Shown: in pieces, positions 28,201 to 36,207 of the stretch
How the letters are laid out: each line of letters begins with the position of its first letter
Numbering within the stretch: the first letter of the stretch is position 1
From: RYN-133 sp963708645
Lineage (GTDB): Bacteria; Actinomycetota; Actinomycetes; Mycobacteriales; Jatrophihabitantaceae
Direction: 5' to 3'
Assembly: GCA_963708645.1 (NCBI GenBank)
Contig: CAVPTA010000014.1
Coordinates: 186,001-250,000 of the forward strand
DNA: 64,000 bases
The notes under the pieces: model-generated
What the model was told of the DNA's origin: nothing
Database searches by the model: none
Seen by the model: the letters and a program-made list of their open reading frames with translations, nothing else
Program-made: the position numbers and the translations under genes

Positions 28201-29124
28201 CAGCCGTCCAGCCCGACGGCCGCCGCATGCTGCGCATCGAGCAGCGCAACACGGCCGTCCCGATCGAGCGCAAGCCGGAGTGGATCAAGACCCGCGCGAA
28301 GATGGGTCCCGAGTTCACCGAGCTGCGCGACCTCGTCAAGCGCGAGGGCCTGCACACCGTGTGCCAAGAGGCCGGCTGCCCCAACATCTACGAGTGCTGG
28401 GAGGACCGCGAGGCGACCTTCCTCATCGGCGGCGACCAGTGCACGCGCCGCTGCGACTTCTGCCAGATCGACACCGGCAAGCCGACTGCCCTCGACCGCG
28501 ACGAGCCGCGCCGCGTCGCCGAGAGCGTCGCAGGCGATGGGCCTGCGCTACGCGACCATCACCGGCGTCGCCCGCGACGATCTCGCCGACGGCGGCGCGT
28601 GGCTCTACGCCGAGACGGTCGACCAGATCCACCGGCTCAACCCGGGCACGGGCGTCGAACTGCTCGCGCCCGACTTCAACGCGATCCCCGAGCTGCTGGC
28701 ACAGGTGTTCGCGTCGCGTCCCGAGGTCTTCGCCCACAACATCGAGACGGTGCCGCGCATCTTCAAGTCGATCCGTCCGGGCTTCCGTTACGACCGCTCG
28801 CTCGACGTCATCCGCGCTGCGCGCGCCGACGGCCTGGTCACCAAGTCGAACCTGATCCTCGGCATGGGCGAGGAGCGCGCCGAGATCAGCCAGGCGCTGC
28901 AGGACCTCTACGACGCCGGCTGCGAGCTCATCACGATCACGCAGTACCTGCGCCCGTCGCCGAAGCACCACCCGGTGACCCGCTGGGTCAAGCCGGACGA
29001 GTTCGTCGAGCTGCGCGAGGAAGCCGAAGAGATCGGCTTCGCCGGGGTCATGTCCGGACCGCTGGTGCGCTCCTCCTACCGTGCCGGACGCCTCTACCAG
29101 CAGGCCATCGCCGCCCGCGCCTGA
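28197..29124 (+). CDS. lipA: lipoyl synthase (frameshift)
   Basis: About 308 residues restored. Radical SAM enzyme that inserts two sulfurs into protein-bound octanoyl groups. Auxiliary cluster cysteines: CQEAGCPNIYEC. Radical SAM cluster: CTRRCDFCQID. The C-terminal serine ligand is in RSSYRAGRLYQQ. A +1 shift near 28531 (GTCGCAGGCG) separates the N-terminal half from GLRYATITGVARDDLADGGAW. Translationally coupled to lipB. LipA product is needed by SucB and glycine cleavage H protein, so a real knockout would be costly, and the shift is most likely an artefact. Confidence 0.93.
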
Positions 29125-29174
29125 AAGTCGCACCCAACCGAACCGCCGCGGCGTGGCGTACATGGGGCGTGGAG

Positions 29175-29676
29175 ATGATGACGCGCCCGCCGAGCCGGCC
29201 ACCGCACCCCGGCGACGACTTCGCCGGCTGGATCGGACCCTGGCTGCCTGATCTGTGGCGCTTCGCAGTCTCGTTGAGCTCGCTCGACGACGCCGACGAC
29301 ATCGTCCAGGACGCCCTGACCCGCGCCTGGACCAAGCGCGACTCGTTCGACCCCTCGCGCGGGTCGCCCCGCAGCTGGCTGCTGGCGATCGTCGCCGACC
29401 GGGCGCGCCGGCGCTGGATGCGGCGCCCGCAGCCGGTACTGCCCGATCCCGGAACCGGACCCGGTCGATACCGAACCCGCTGCACGCCGCGTCGATCTGC
29501 GGCGCGCGATCGCCGCTCTGCCCGACCGTCAGCGCACGACCGTGTTCCTGCACTACTACCTCGACCTGCCGGTCGCCGAGGTCGCTCAGGTGCTCGGTTG
29601 CTCGGCCGGAACCGTCAAGTCGAATCTTTCCGACGCGCGCCACGCTCTCGCCCGCCGACTGGAGACCCACTCATGA
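29175..29676 (+). CDS. ECF-type RNA polymerase sigma factor (frameshift)
   Basis: About 166 residues restored. Region 2: LDDADDIVQDALTRAWTKRDSF and PRSWLLAIVADRARRRWMRR. Region 4: LPDRQRTTVFLHYYLDLPVAEVAQVLGCSAGTVKSNLSDARHAL, a typical helix-turn-helix for the -35 box. A +1 shift lies near 29450. Start ATG 29175 (or 29178). The stop overlaps the ATG of the next gene (ATGA), a membrane protein in the place usual for an anti-sigma factor. This is the last frameshifted gene of the dense left half. Confidence 0.85.
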
Positions 29677-30227
29677 TCACCGACGACCTCGACACCGAGC
29701 TGCGCACCGACGCCGCATTCTGGCGCGAGCAGGTCGACGGGCTGCGGCCGGAGTTCACTACGGCACCCACACCGCCGCACCGCCGATTCGCGCCGGTGCT
29801 CGCCGGTCTCGCGGCCGCCGCTGTCGTCCTCGCCGCGACCGTCGTCATCCTGATGCTGCGCAACAACGGCGGCCCGGCGCCGCGAACCCAGGCAGGCATC
29901 GGACCTGGACCCACGCCGACGGCGGTGTCGACCCACGTCCCGAGCCAAGCGCAGTGCACCTACTCCAATCCCGGGGCCAACCACGGAACCGGCTTCGAAG
30001 CTGCGCGGCCGCCGGGAGTGACCGGCAAGCCGACCCTGGCCGAGGCGGTCAGGGCGGCCAAGTACGGTCCGCGCGATATCAGTGCGTGGCACATCGCCGC
30101 CCGCAACGCCCGCGCCGTCCTGCTGCTGAGCGGCTCGCGTTACCTACACATCGAGCGGCTGCACGACGCGACGTGGTTCGTCGACAGCGGCGGCAGTTGC
30201 GTCAACGGCACGGCCGTCCTTCACTGA
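29673..30227 (+). CDS. single-pass membrane protein, candidate anti-sigma partner
   Basis: 184 residues. A short cytoplasmic part (MITDDLDTELRTDAAFWREQVDGL), one helix (VLAGLAAAAVVLAATVVILML, about 46-66), then a Pro/Thr-rich linker and an extracytoplasmic domain with two Cys (AQCTYSNPG, GGSCVNGT) that could form a disulfide. Overlap with the sigma gene suggests it controls that sigma factor. No zinc-binding HxxxCxxC motif is visible, so it is not a ZAS-type anti-sigma. The role rests on gene order only. Confidence 0.6.
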   Translation: MITDDLDTELRTDAAFWREQVDGLRPEFTTAPTPPHRRFAPVLAGLAAAAVVLAATVVILMLRNNGGPAPRTQAGIGPGPTPTAVSTHVPSQAQCTYSNPGANHGTGFEAARPPGVTGKPTLAEAVRAAKYGPRDISAWHIAARNARAVLLLSGSRYLHIERLHDATWFVDSGGSCVNGTAVLH

Positions 30228-30250
30228 CCAATCCCCGCGGCGGTAGAAGT

Positions 30251-31015
30251 TCAGTGCCAGTCGGTGCCGAAGACCACGTCGCGCGACCAGATCGCCTGGT
30301 ACCGCACGCCGTCATGCGGCGTCGCCGCTGCGTATTGATAGCCGTGCCCGGCATAGATCGCCACGTGATAGGCGCTCGAGCCGCTCAGATAGAAGACGAG
30401 ATCGCCAGGACGAGCCTGGCTGCGGGTGATGCGGTGCATGTAGCGCACGTTGCGTTGGGTCTGGGCGTTGTGCGGCAGGGATGCGATGCCGGCCTGGTGG
30501 TAGACGTACATCGTGTAGCCCGAGCAGTCGAAGCCGGTGCGCGGCGACGCTCCACCATCGGTGTAACGCGCGCCGACGTAGCGCTTGGCGATGCGCACGG
30601 CCCGATCACCGGGCGAGTCGGCGTTGACCGCGTCCAGCAGCCCGGAGGCAGCGCGCAGGGCAATGCGATAACCCGGACGTCGCGAGCCGAGCCTGACCTG
30701 GAAGCGGTGGCCGCCGGAGATGTGGCGAGGACCGTCGAACCGCGGGCTGGGCAGATCGGCCCGCAGCCGCTTCACGCACGTCCCGTTGACCGCCAGGCAG
30801 ATCTGCTCAGTGCGGGACGGGTGATGGCGGTCGTAGGCGTAGCCCACGACCCACACACTGCCGTCGCGGTACTGGAACGCGGTCGCGATATGGCCGACAT
30901 CGTTCGGCGTGCTCGCCGCAATAGCTTGGGGAGCAACGAGCACGCCGAGGGCGATGGACAGGGTTGACAGCGCCACGACAAAGCCGTGGGCGACCGTTCG
31001 GGGGAGACGGGCCAC
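30251..31015 (-). CDS. secreted NlpC/P60 peptidoglycan hydrolase, paralogue 1
   Basis: 254 residues. Signal peptide (about 1-34, ending APQAIA-AS), an N-terminal domain of about 100 residues with FQYRDGSVWVVGYAYDRHHP, and a C-terminal NlpC/P60 domain. The catalytic Cys is in TGFDCSGYTMYVY and the His in SAYHVAIYAGHGYQY. These enzymes cut the peptide stems of peptidoglycan. The N-terminal region is shared with the next gene and may bind the wall. The GTG start lies 6 nt from a shared upstream block. No frameshift. Confidence 0.85.
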   Translation of the reverse strand: MARLPRTVAHGFVVALSTLSIALGVLVAPQAIAASTPNDVGHIATAFQYRDGSVWVVGYAYDRHHPSRTEQICLAVNGTCVKRLRADLPSPRFDGPRHISGGHRFQVRLGSRRPGYRIALRAASGLLDAVNADSPGDRAVRIAKRYVGARYTDGGASPRTGFDCSGYTMYVYHQAGIASLPHNAQTQRNVRYMHRITRSQARPGDLVFYLSGSSAYHVAIYAGHGYQYAAATPHDGVRYQAIWSRDVVFGTDWH

Positions 31016-31021
31016 CCAGGC

Positions 31022-31060
31022 AGTATTCGTAACGTTTCGATAAATGCCAACTCGAGGAAG
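31022..31060 (-). promoter_or_regulatory. promoter block of NlpC/P60 paralogue 1
   Basis: On the minus strand a TTGGCA -35-like box, 17 nt, then AATACT as -10-like box. The same 39-nt block (about 70 percent identical by eye) recurs at 31914-31952 upstream of the second paralogue. Confidence 0.5.
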
Positions 31061-31078
31061 ACATTCAGCGCCCGATTG

Positions 31079-31876
31079 TCAGTGCCAATCCGTGCCAAAG
31101 ATGACGTTTCGGGCATGAATCCGGTCGTGCTCGACACCTTGCTGGGGGTCGGTTGCCGAGTACTGGTAACCGTGTCCGGCATAGATCGCCACGTGATAGG
31201 CCGATCCGCCGCTCATGTAGAAGACCAGGTCTCCCGGACGGGCGGCGCGCCGCGCGATGCGATGCATGCCGGCCGAATGGCGCTGGGATTCCGCGTTGTG
31301 CGGCAGGCCGGCCGTGTGGCCGTTGCGGTAGCTGAACATCGTGTAGCCGGAGCAGTCGAAGCCCGTCCGTGGCGATGATCCGCCGTAGGTGTAGCGGTCA
31401 CCGACCTCGCGGCGCGCCACACGGACGACCCTCGTCCCGGGGCTCAATGCCGTGGTGCGATCGAGATTCGCCGGCGACACGATGCGCCGCAAAATGATCA
31501 TCACGCCGGGACGGCGCGGGCGCAGGTTGATGGAGAACAGGTGCGCCCCGCGGGTGTGGTGTTGCCGGTCGAAACTCGGGCTGGCCTGGTGCGGGTAGAG
31601 CACCTTCACGCAGCGGGTGCGAATGATGACGCACACGCCGGGGTGCTTGCCGGGATGGTGACGGTCGAATGCCCACCCGCTGAGATGGATCGATCCGTTT
31701 CGGTATTGGTAGGCCTGATCGATGTGGCCATAGGTGGCCGTGCCGGCGGCGCCTGCTGCGGTGGGCAGGGCGACCACGGTCACGGCGGATATTGCCGCCG
31801 CAAGCACGGCGATCAACGCATGTCGAACTCTTGTCGCACGCGTCCTCGGGGCGCGATGCACTCGAAAACTCCTCAC
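31079..31876 (-). CDS. secreted NlpC/P60 peptidoglycan hydrolase, paralogue 2
   Basis: 265 residues. Signal peptide (about 1-44, ending TAAGAAG) and the same layout as its neighbour: AYQYRNGSIHLSGWAFDRHHPG in the N-terminal domain, then NlpC/P60 with catalytic Cys in TGFDCSGYTMFSY and His in SAYHVAIYAGHGYQY. Both proteins end VxFGTDWH. The pair clearly arose by tandem duplication. Each has its own copy of an upstream promoter-like block, so they may be controlled together. GTG start. Confidence 0.85.
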   Translation of the reverse strand: MRSFRVHRAPRTRATRVRHALIAVLAAAISAVTVVALPTAAGAAGTATYGHIDQAYQYRNGSIHLSGWAFDRHHPGKHPGVCVIIRTRCVKVLYPHQASPSFDRQHHTRGAHLFSINLRPRRPGVMIILRRIVSPANLDRTTALSPGTRVVRVARREVGDRYTYGGSSPRTGFDCSGYTMFSYRNGHTAGLPHNAESQRHSAGMHRIARRAARPGDLVFYMSGGSAYHVAIYAGHGYQYSATDPQQGVEHDRIHARNVIFGTDWH

Positions 31877-31913
31877 GGTCCCCGGTCTTCGTGTCCGTGC
31901 CGGGCCGTGAGGG

Positions 31914-31952
31914 AGTATTCATAACGGTCTGGTGAATACCCAACTCAGGAAG
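31914..31952 (-). promoter_or_regulatory. promoter block of NlpC/P60 paralogue 2
   Basis: Second copy of the 39-nt block. GTTATGAATACT here versus GTTACGAATACT in copy 1. The distance to the start codon is 37 nt instead of 6, so this transcript would have a leader. Confidence 0.45.
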
Positions 31953-32015
31953 TTTTCACGGATTCGAGCGTTCAGCGCGCGTGAATGCGCCTGCCAGGGC
32001 GCTGTACCGCCCATC

Positions 32016-32021
32016 TATCCT
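32016..32021 (+). promoter_or_regulatory. -10 element, leaderless start of the DUF4191 gene
   Basis: TATCCT, 7 nt before the ATG at 32029. Confidence 0.5.
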
Positions 32022-32028
32022 GGACGAC

Positions 32029-32790
32029 ATGGCGAAATCATCGGCGGCGAGCAAGCCCGCGAAGCCCTCGCGCGCCGAGAAAAAAGAGATGAGGATCGCC
32101 AAGAAGCAGAAGCGCCGCGACACCTGGCGCAGCATGGGGCAGGCGTTCACGCTGACGCGCCAGCAGGATCCGAAGTTCCTGCCCTACGCGATTCTGTTCG
32201 GCGTCCTGGCGGCAGCAGTCGTCTATCTGCTGTTGCTGTGGCTGACCGATTCGGTCTACCTCGGCATTCCGTTCGCGGTGTTCGCGCTGCTCATCACCGC
32301 GATGTTGGTGTTCAGCCGCCGCGCGCAGGGTGCGATGTTCTCGCAGGCCGAAGGCCAGCCGGGTGCGGCCGGGTGGCTGCTGCAGCAGCAGCTCAAGGGT
32401 GATTGGCGGGTCACGCCCGGCGTCGCGGGAACCACCTCGCTCGACGCGGTGCACCGCTTGATCGGCCGTCCCGGCATCGTGCTGGTCGGTGAGGGCGCCC
32501 CGCACCGGGTGCACGGCCTGATCGCGCAGGAGAAGAAGAAGGTCGCCCGGATCGCCGGCGACACTCCTATCTACGACGTCACGGTCGGCAACGGCGAGAG
32601 CGATGTGCGGCTGAGCAAGCTCAACCGGCATTTGCTCAAGCTTCCGTCCAACCTGTCCAAGGGTGAAGTGAGCGCGCTCGAGAAGCGACTCGCGGCACTC
32701 GGCGGAGCACGGTCACCGCTGCCGAAGGGGCCGATGCCCCAGGGAGCGAAGATGCGCAACGTCCAGCGCACGGTGCGCCGTCGGTCCTGA
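32029..32790 (+). CDS. DUF4191 membrane protein
   Basis: 253 residues. A Lys/Arg-rich N-terminus (SRAEKKEMRIAKKQKRRDTW), two adjacent helices (LPYAILFGVLAAAVVYLLLLWL and YLGIPFAVFALLITAMLVF), then a soluble domain ending in a basic tail. The family is found next to lipA and glnA1 throughout actinobacteria. Its function is not established. The stop overlaps the next start (TGATG), so it is coupled to the RDD gene. Confidence 0.85.
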   Translation: MAKSSAASKPAKPSRAEKKEMRIAKKQKRRDTWRSMGQAFTLTRQQDPKFLPYAILFGVLAAAVVYLLLLWLTDSVYLGIPFAVFALLITAMLVFSRRAQGAMFSQAEGQPGAAGWLLQQQLKGDWRVTPGVAGTTSLDAVHRLIGRPGIVLVGEGAPHRVHGLIAQEKKKVARIAGDTPIYDVTVGNGESDVRLSKLNRHLLKLPSNLSKGEVSALEKRLAALGGARSPLPKGPMPQGAKMRNVQRTVRRRS

Positions 32791-33230
32791 TGTCCAACCA
32801 GACGCAGGCCTACCGCGGGCAACGCCTCGGCCTGCCCGAGTCGGGCCGGGCGTCGCTGGCATCGGCGGGTGCTCGCATCGGGGCGTGGCTCGTCGATTCG
32901 GTGCTGTCCGTACTGGTAGGCGCACTGTTCGTCGAAGTCATCCATCACGGCCATCACCACCAGGGTCTCGCCGACCGGTTGCCCGGTTACTGGAGCCTGA
33001 TCCCGTTCGCCCTCGACTACGTGCTCGGAATGCTGTTCGCGGGACGCACGATCGGCATGTACCTGTTCAAATTGCGCATCATCCGCGTCGACCGCGAGGA
33101 GGCGGTCAATCCGTGGCGGGCGGTCTTGCGTACCGTGCTGCTGATGCTCCTCGTCCCAGCTGTGGTGTTCGACCGTGACGGACGGGGCCTGCACGACCGC
33201 TACACCGATACCGCGGTGGTGCGCGGATGA
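32790..33230 (+). CDS. RDD family membrane protein
   Basis: 146 residues with three helices: ASAGARIGAWLVDSVLSVLVGALFV (the RDD-type motif with Arg and Asp), YWSLIPFALDYVLGMLFAG and WRAVLRTVLLMLLVPAVVF. RDD proteins are small membrane proteins, some linked to ion exchange. GRTIGMYLFKLRIIRVD and a final GLHDRYTDTAVV are typical of the actinobacterial group near glnA1. A 102-bp gap follows before glnA1, with no clear promoter that I would defend. Confidence 0.85.
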   Translation: MSNQTQAYRGQRLGLPESGRASLASAGARIGAWLVDSVLSVLVGALFVEVIHHGHHHQGLADRLPGYWSLIPFALDYVLGMLFAGRTIGMYLFKLRIIRVDREEAVNPWRAVLRTVLLMLLVPAVVFDRDGRGLHDRYTDTAVVRG

Positions 33231-33332
33231 TGCCCGGCGTGAGACGACACACCGTGTTGCGCTGCGTTCTGCAACATCGCTGAAACACAGACACGACAGG
33301 ATCCGTGCTAGTCAACAGCCGACGGAGGATCG

Positions 33333-34757
33333 ATGTTCAGTAGTCCCGACGAGGTCAAGAAGTTCATCGAGAAGGAAGGCGTCGAGTTCGTCGACGTCCG
33401 CTTCACCGACTTGCCCGGTCAGCAGCAGCACTTCAATGTGCCTGCGGCAACGCTGCCGGACGACTTCTTCACCGAGGGAGTCATGTTCGACGGCTCGTCG
33501 ATCCGCGGGTTCGCCGCGATCCACAAGTCGGACATGAAGCTCATCCCCGATCCGACGACCGCCTACGTCGACCCGTTCCGTGCGGCCAAGACGCTGAACG
33601 TGGCGTTCTCGATCGTCGAGCCACGCACGGGCGAGCCGTACGAGCGTGACCCTCGCCAGGTGGCGACGAAGGCCGAGGAGTGGCTGAAGTCGACCGGCAT
33701 CGCCGACACCGTCTACTTCGGCCCCGAGGCCGAGTTCTACGTCTTCGACGATGTGCGGTTCCAGACGTCGCAGAACGAGGGTTTCTACCACATCGACTCG
33801 ATCGAGGGCGCCTGGAACACCGGCCGCGTCGAGGACGGCGGCAACCGCGGCTACAAGACTCGCTACAAGGGCGGCTACTTCCCCGTCCCGCCGGTCGACC
33901 ACTACGCAGACCTGCGCGATCAGATGAGCAGCGCGCTCATCGCGGCGGGCATCCAGATCGAGCGTGCGCACCACGAGGTGGGCACCGCGGGTCAGGCCGA
34001 GATCAACTACAAGTTCAACACCCTCACGGCGGCGGCCGACGAGGTGCTGAAGTTCAAGTACATCGTCAAGAACGTCGCGTGGGCCAACGGCAAGACGGCG
34101 ACGTTCATGCCGAAGCCGCTCTTCGGCGACAACGGCTCGGGCATGCACTCGCACCAGTCGTTGTGGAAGGACGGTTCGCCGCTGTTCTACGACGAGCTCG
34201 GCTATGCCGGCCTGTCCGACACTGCGCGTTACTACATCGGCGGGCTGCTGCATCACGCCTCGGCGTTGTTGGCATTCACGAACCCGACGGTGAACTCGTA
34301 TCACCGTCTGGTTCCCGGCTTCGAGGCCCCGGTCAACCTCGTCTACAGCTCGGGAAACCGGTCGGCGTGCGTGCGCGTGCCGATCACCGGGACGAACCCG
34401 AAGGCCAAGCGCATCGAGTTCCGCATCCCCGACCCGTCCTGCAACCCGTACCTGGCGTTCGCGGCGATGCTGATGGCCGGCGTCGACGGCATCCGCAACA
34501 AGATCGAGCCGCCGGCTCCGGTCGACAAGGACCTCTACGAGCTGCCGCCGGACGAGGCCGCGTCGATCGCGCAGGTGCCCGGGTCGCTCGGCGAGGTGCT
34601 CACTGCGCTCGAGGCCGACCACGAGTTCCTCACCGAGGGTGGCGTGTTCACCGAGGACCTCATCGAGGCGTGGATCAGCTACAAGCGCGCCAACGAGATC
34701 GACCCGATCCGCCTGCGTCCGCACCCGCACGAGTTCGAGCTCTACTACGACGTCTAG
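33333..34757 (+). CDS. glnA1: type I glutamine synthetase (GSI-beta, adenylylation-controlled)
   Basis: 474 residues. Makes glutamine from glutamate, ammonia and ATP; the main ammonium-assimilating enzyme. Motifs: MFDGSSIRGF, FGPEAEFYVFDDV, NGSGMHSHQSLWKDG, HHASALLAFTNPTVNSYHRL and NRSACVRVP. The loop KDLYELPPDEA has the Tyr (about residue 402) that GlnE adenylylates in this subclass. SD GGAGG lies 5 nt before the ATG. The glnE gene is in the window at 53309-56350 and a second synthetase gene at 57240-58598. A hairpin terminator follows. Confidence 0.96.
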   Translation: MFSSPDEVKKFIEKEGVEFVDVRFTDLPGQQQHFNVPAATLPDDFFTEGVMFDGSSIRGFAAIHKSDMKLIPDPTTAYVDPFRAAKTLNVAFSIVEPRTGEPYERDPRQVATKAEEWLKSTGIADTVYFGPEAEFYVFDDVRFQTSQNEGFYHIDSIEGAWNTGRVEDGGNRGYKTRYKGGYFPVPPVDHYADLRDQMSSALIAAGIQIERAHHEVGTAGQAEINYKFNTLTAAADEVLKFKYIVKNVAWANGKTATFMPKPLFGDNGSGMHSHQSLWKDGSPLFYDELGYAGLSDTARYYIGGLLHHASALLAFTNPTVNSYHRLVPGFEAPVNLVYSSGNRSACVRVPITGTNPKAKRIEFRIPDPSCNPYLAFAAMLMAGVDGIRNKIEPPAPVDKDLYELPPDEAASIAQVPGSLGEVLTALEADHEFLTEGGVFTEDLIEAWISYKRANEIDPIRLRPHPHEFELYYDV

Positions 34758-34809
34758 GAACGAACGGAGCCGAGCTTGCTCGAGCTTCGACATCGATTCG
34801 GCATCAAAT

Positions 34810-34844
34810 GGCGGGCGCGTCGGATGAACGCCGACACGCCCGCC
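34810..34844 (+). terminator. hairpin terminator after glnA1
   Basis: GGCGGGCGCGTCGG pairs with GCCGACACGCCCGCC through a 6-nt loop, a stem of about 14 bp with one mismatch. No U-run follows, as is common in high-GC actinobacteria. Confidence 0.7.
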
Positions 34845-34869
34845 TAGCCTGTCGCCACAAGGAGGCGGC

Positions 34870-35559
34870 ATGCGGCTGAGGACGCGATGGCTGGTCGTCG
34901 CCGTCGGTGCTCTCGCGCTGGCTGGGTGCACGTCATCCGGCGGCGGCGGTAAGACCGACGGCGGCTGGTTCCAGGCGCGCCCGCTGATCATGCCCGGCCA
35001 GCGTGCGACTGCGGTGCGCGCCGATCCGTTCGGTTCGCTGCGCGTGCCGACGTCCGAATACAACTACTACCGGTTGAGCCGGCGGCAAAAGGCCCAGCTC
35101 GCGAGCGCGCTTCGCGGCGTCGACTGTGCGCACCCGCCGGTTCTCCCGGGCACCCCTGACCGCGTTGCGTGCGACTCGGACTCGGATGTTCTTCTGCTCG
35201 GCGCCCCTATCTTCACCGGCAACGACGTCACCCATGCCGAGCCGCTACCGCCGTCGCAGACCGTCGCCGGCTGGAAGCTCTCGCTCTCGCTCGTCAAGCC
35301 CGCCGCCGACAAGGTGTACCGCTGGACATCGCGGCACAACACGGCAAACCAATCGGGTGTGTTCAACGACGTCCAGACATCATCCAAGCCGCCGTGCAGC
35401 CTCGACATGGTCACCGAGTGCTCCGACTTCACGGCGTACGTCAGCGATGACACGGTGGTATCCGTCCCGGTGACCGCTTCGCCTGTACAGACCCTCATCG
35501 TCGTCGATGGGGTCAGCGAGAAGCTTGCTACCCGACTCGCTCAGAAGATCACCAGCTGA
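34870..35559 (+). CDS. lipoprotein, unknown function
   Basis: 229 residues. Signal peptide with lipobox LALAGC (Cys about 20), then a Gly/Ser stretch (TSSGGGG). The mature part has Cys pairs (VDCAHPPV, RVACDSDSD, KPPCSLDMVTECSDF) and a segment FTAYVSDDTVVSVPVTASPVQTLIVVDGVS resembling the SecDF P1 head fold seen in some actinobacterial lipoproteins. That likeness is weak. SD AAGGAGG before the ATG. It would sit on the outer face of the cytoplasmic membrane. Confidence 0.7.
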   Translation: MRLRTRWLVVAVGALALAGCTSSGGGGKTDGGWFQARPLIMPGQRATAVRADPFGSLRVPTSEYNYYRLSRRQKAQLASALRGVDCAHPPVLPGTPDRVACDSDSDVLLLGAPIFTGNDVTHAEPLPPSQTVAGWKLSLSLVKPAADKVYRWTSRHNTANQSGVFNDVQTSSKPPCSLDMVTECSDFTAYVSDDTVVSVPVTASPVQTLIVVDGVSEKLATRLAQKITS

Positions 35560-35568
35560 AAGCTCGAA

Positions 35569-36207
35569 TCAGTCGATCAGCGGAACAGGAACCCTGTCAC
35601 GAAGCTCGGCGGCGTTGATGCCGAACGTCTCGTCGACCCGCACGCCGTCGTCGGCGATGACGAACACGGCGTACTCGGTGTAGACGCGGGTGACGCAGCA
35701 TTTGCCGGTGAGCGGATAGGTGCACTCGGCGACCAGCTTGCACGCCCCGTCCTTGGCGAACAGATTCATCATCACGTAGACGTCCTTCGCGCCGATCGCG
35801 AGATCCATCGCACCGCCGACAGCCGGGATCGCGTCAGGTTCGCCGGTGTGCCAGTTGGCGAGGTCGCCGGTGGCCGAGACCTGGAACGCACCGAGCACGC
35901 ACACGTCGAGGTGGCCGCCGCGCATCATCGCGAAGCTGTCGGCGTGATGAAAGTAGGACGCACCCTTGGTCTCGGTGACGGGGATCTTGCCGGCGTTGAT
36001 GAGGTCGTAGTCGATCTCGTCGTCGTGCGCGGCGCGACCCATGCCGAGCATGCCGTTCTCGGTGTGCAGCACCACGCCGGCAGCGGGATCGAGGTGATCG
36101 GCGACCTTCGTCGGCAGACCGATGCCGAGATTGACGTACGCGCCGGGCGCGATGTCGCGCGCGACCCGCGCGGCAAGGTCGTCCTTCGACAGGGGCTGGT
36201 CGGTCAT
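35569..36207 (-). CDS. pcaJ: 3-oxoadipate CoA-transferase subunit beta
   Basis: 212 residues. With PcaI it transfers CoA from succinyl-CoA to 3-oxoadipate, the penultimate step of protocatechuate degradation. The catalytic Glu motif is VVLHTENGMLGMG. APGAYVNLGIGLPTKVADHL and MDLAIGAKDVYVMMN are typical of subunit B of class I CoA-transferases. Related transferases for other 3-oxoacids cannot be excluded by sequence, but the pcaG and pcaH genes upstream support this role. Its ATG overlaps the pcaI stop. Confidence 0.88.
   Translation of the reverse strand: MTDQPLSKDDLAARVARDIAPGAYVNLGIGLPTKVADHLDPAAGVVLHTENGMLGMGRAAHDDEIDYDLINAGKIPVTETKGASYFHHADSFAMMRGGHLDVCVLGAFQVSATGDLANWHTGEPDAIPAVGGAMDLAIGAKDVYVMMNLFAKDGACKLVAECTYPLTGKCCVTRVYTEYAVFVIADDGVRVDETFGINAAELRDRVPVPLID

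Noticed and set aside
16799..29676. True pseudogenes of lpdA, sucB, lipA, pepA and others
   Set aside because: Too many essential genes are hit by single-base changes with intact codons on both sides; sequence error is far more likely.
31016..31078. c-di-AMP (ydaO) riboswitch upstream of the NlpC/P60 genes
   Set aside because: Such switches do control wall hydrolases in actinobacteria, but the region is too short and the conserved core is absent.
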